DNA from: Alphaproteobacteria bacterium
Lineage (GTDB): Bacteria > Pseudomonadota > Alphaproteobacteria > Rhizobiales > Aestuariivirgaceae
DNA: 7,158 nt
Assembly (NCBI GenBank): GCA_005884715.1
Contig: VAZZ01000544.1
Location: 1 to 7,158 of the forward strand
Reading direction: 5' to 3'
Shown here: piece by piece, positions 6,580 through 7,158 of the stretch
Numbering within the stretch: position 1 is the first letter of the stretch
How the letters are laid out: each line of letters starts with the position of its first letter
Notes under the pieces: generated by a model
What the model was told of the DNA's origin: nothing
The model's input: the letters and a program-made list of their open reading frames with translations, nothing else
Databases searched by the model: none
Position numbers and translations under genes: made by a program

Positions 6580-6939
6580 TTCATCGGCTTTGGCGAAGGC
6601 CGCCGCATCCCGGCCATGGGCGCGGTTGGCGCCGCATCGAAGCTCATCGACACCAAGGTCGGGCGCGTCGAACTTAAGCGCAACGGCCGCACCGATATCG
6701 AACGCAAGAACATCCTCGAGACCATCGGACCCGGTGATACCATCACCAACATGAATCCGGGCGGCGGCGGCTACGGCAATCCGCATGACCGGCCGCTCGA
6801 CAAGGTCCTGTGGGACGTGAAGAATGGCCTCGTTTCGATCGAGGGAGCGCGCCAGGATTATGGCGTCGTCATCGCCGATCTGGCGAGCCTCACCATCGAT
6901 CATGACGCAACCCGCAGCTTGCGCGGAGGTGCCCAATGA
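6580..6939 (+). other. Displaced C-terminal segment of hyuB in the -1 frame
   Basis: This segment reads FIGFGEGRRIPAMG, then MNPGGGGYGNP (the glycine-rich tail typical of HyuB proteins) and VSIEGARQDYGVVI before the TGA at 6937-6939. An internal ATG at 6616 could start a 107-residue product, but no good ribosome site precedes it and the sequence is clearly the end of hyuB, so it is not a separate gene. Its preserved family similarity implies that the lesion, if real, is recent. Confidence 0.8.
6925..6929 (+). promoter_or_regulatory. Shine-Dalgarno site of hyuA inside the hyuB end
   Basis: GGAGG lies 6 nt before the ATG at 6936. The start overlaps the hyuB stop as ATGA, which points to translational coupling. 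Ribosomes ending early at 6754 would stop 181 nt before this start, so the hyuB lesion could also lower hyuA translation. Confidence 0.75.
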
Positions 6940-7158
6940 ACGCCCAGTATCGTCTCGGCATCGATGCCGGCGGCACCTTCACCGATTTCGTGATCGCCGA
7001 CCGCAAATCGGGCGCCATCACATTGTTCAAGGCGCTCTCGACCCCCGCCAATCCGACCAAGGCCATCGAGAACGGCCTGCAACTGATCGCCGAACATCTC
7101 GGCCGTTCGGCCTCCGAGATCGTTACCAATTGCGATCTGTGCATCAACGGAACCACTG
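6936..7158 (+). CDS. hyuA: HyuA-type hydantoinase A/5-oxoprolinase ATPase subunit (partial, 3' end outside window)
   Basis: Seventy-four codons plus one base are present and remain open to the window edge. The N-terminus MNAQYRLGIDAGGTFTDFVI carries the GIDAGGTFTD phosphate-binding motif (8-17) of the actin/hexokinase-like ATPase fold that defines HyuA. The stretch KALSTPANPTKAIENGLQ (34-51) is also typical, as is the INGTT end of the visible part (70-74). Full members have about 680-700 residues, so roughly a tenth is seen. HyuA activates the substrate carbonyl with ATP and works in a complex with HyuB. The ATGA overlap with hyuB supports a shared transcript. Hydantoinase, 5-oxoprolinase and carboxylase members cannot be told apart from this fragment. 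Confidence 0.93.
   Translation, partial: MNAQYRLGIDAGGTFTDFVIADRKSGAITLFKALSTPANPTKAIENGLQLIAEHLGRSASEIVTNCDLCINGTT

Larger units (their letters stand above)
5222..6939 (+). pseudogene. hyuB: HyuB-type hydantoinase B/5-oxoprolinase subunit, frameshifted
   Basis: From the ATG at 5222 (GAGGG 4 nt upstream) the frame encodes a standard HyuB: DPITLSVVRGVLE (10-22), the IPIHLGS block (65-71), NDPAFGGSHAIDT (96-108), GHLTDIGG (128-135), GACQVGERNLL (193-203) and DSGGAGKYRGG (443-453). After RGGS the family match is lost and this frame stops at 6752-6754. The match resumes in the -1 frame as FIGFGEGRRIPAMG (from 6580) and runs to the TGA at 6937-6939, which overlaps the hyuA start as expected for this gene pair. 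The break lies within about 6578-6592. From memory, relatives have roughly 15 more residues between RGG and GEGRRIP, so a small out-of-frame deletion is likelier than one lost base. HyuB forms the catalytic half of ATP-dependent hydantoinase/oxoprolinase or acetone-carboxylase-type enzymes with HyuA. If real, the lesion removes the conserved C-terminal 110-120 residues; a sequencing or assembly error is the alternative. Confidence 0.85.

Overview
The window looks like part of a chromosome or large replicon of a high-GC alphaproteobacterium, probably of the Rhizobiales type. This is inferred from the base composition, the protein styles, and intergenic palindromes of the CTTCTCCCGC...GCGGGAGAAG and GTCATCCCGGC...GCCGGGAT kinds, which I recall as common in such genomes. 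No species can be named.

Layout. Positions 1-48 hold the last 15 codons of what looks like a biotin carboxyl carrier protein. After a 286-nt spacer with an inverted doublet of REP-like palindromes comes a complete biotin carboxylase (335-1699). A second spacer carries a different inverted palindrome doublet. Then come two overlapping genes for the KipI/PxpB-like and KipA/PxpC-like halves of a carboxyltransferase (1910-2785 and 2775-3746). A third spacer (3747-4010) has a second REP-like doublet between convergent genes. An AraC-family regulator lies on the minus strand (4011-4979). Divergent from it, behind a leader rich in inverted repeats, is a HyuB-type hydantoinase/oxoprolinase/carboxylase subunit (5222-6939) that is broken by a frameshift near 6578-6592. 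The 5' end of its partner hyuA (6936-7158) runs off the window.

How the parts fit. The left block encodes the biotin carboxylase, the end of the carrier, and both halves of a carboxyltransferase of the urea-carboxylase type. This is the part list of a urea/guanidine/amide carboxylase, split into separate subunits. The KipI-like protein resembles the urea carboxylase domain (as I remember it) more than 5-oxoprolinase subunit B, and no PxpA/LamB gene is in view. The right block is an ATP-dependent HyuA/HyuB system, a family that includes hydantoinases, 5-oxoprolinases and acetone/acetophenone carboxylases. The AraC gene between them is the natural candidate regulator of the hyu genes. A shared role in breaking down an amide, lactam or ureide is plausible but inferred; the true substrates cannot be read from the sequence.

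The most useful points for a second look are the split urea-carboxylase-like enzyme, the hyuB lesion, the structured hyuB leader, and two unrelated inverted-repeat families in the spacers of one gene cluster.
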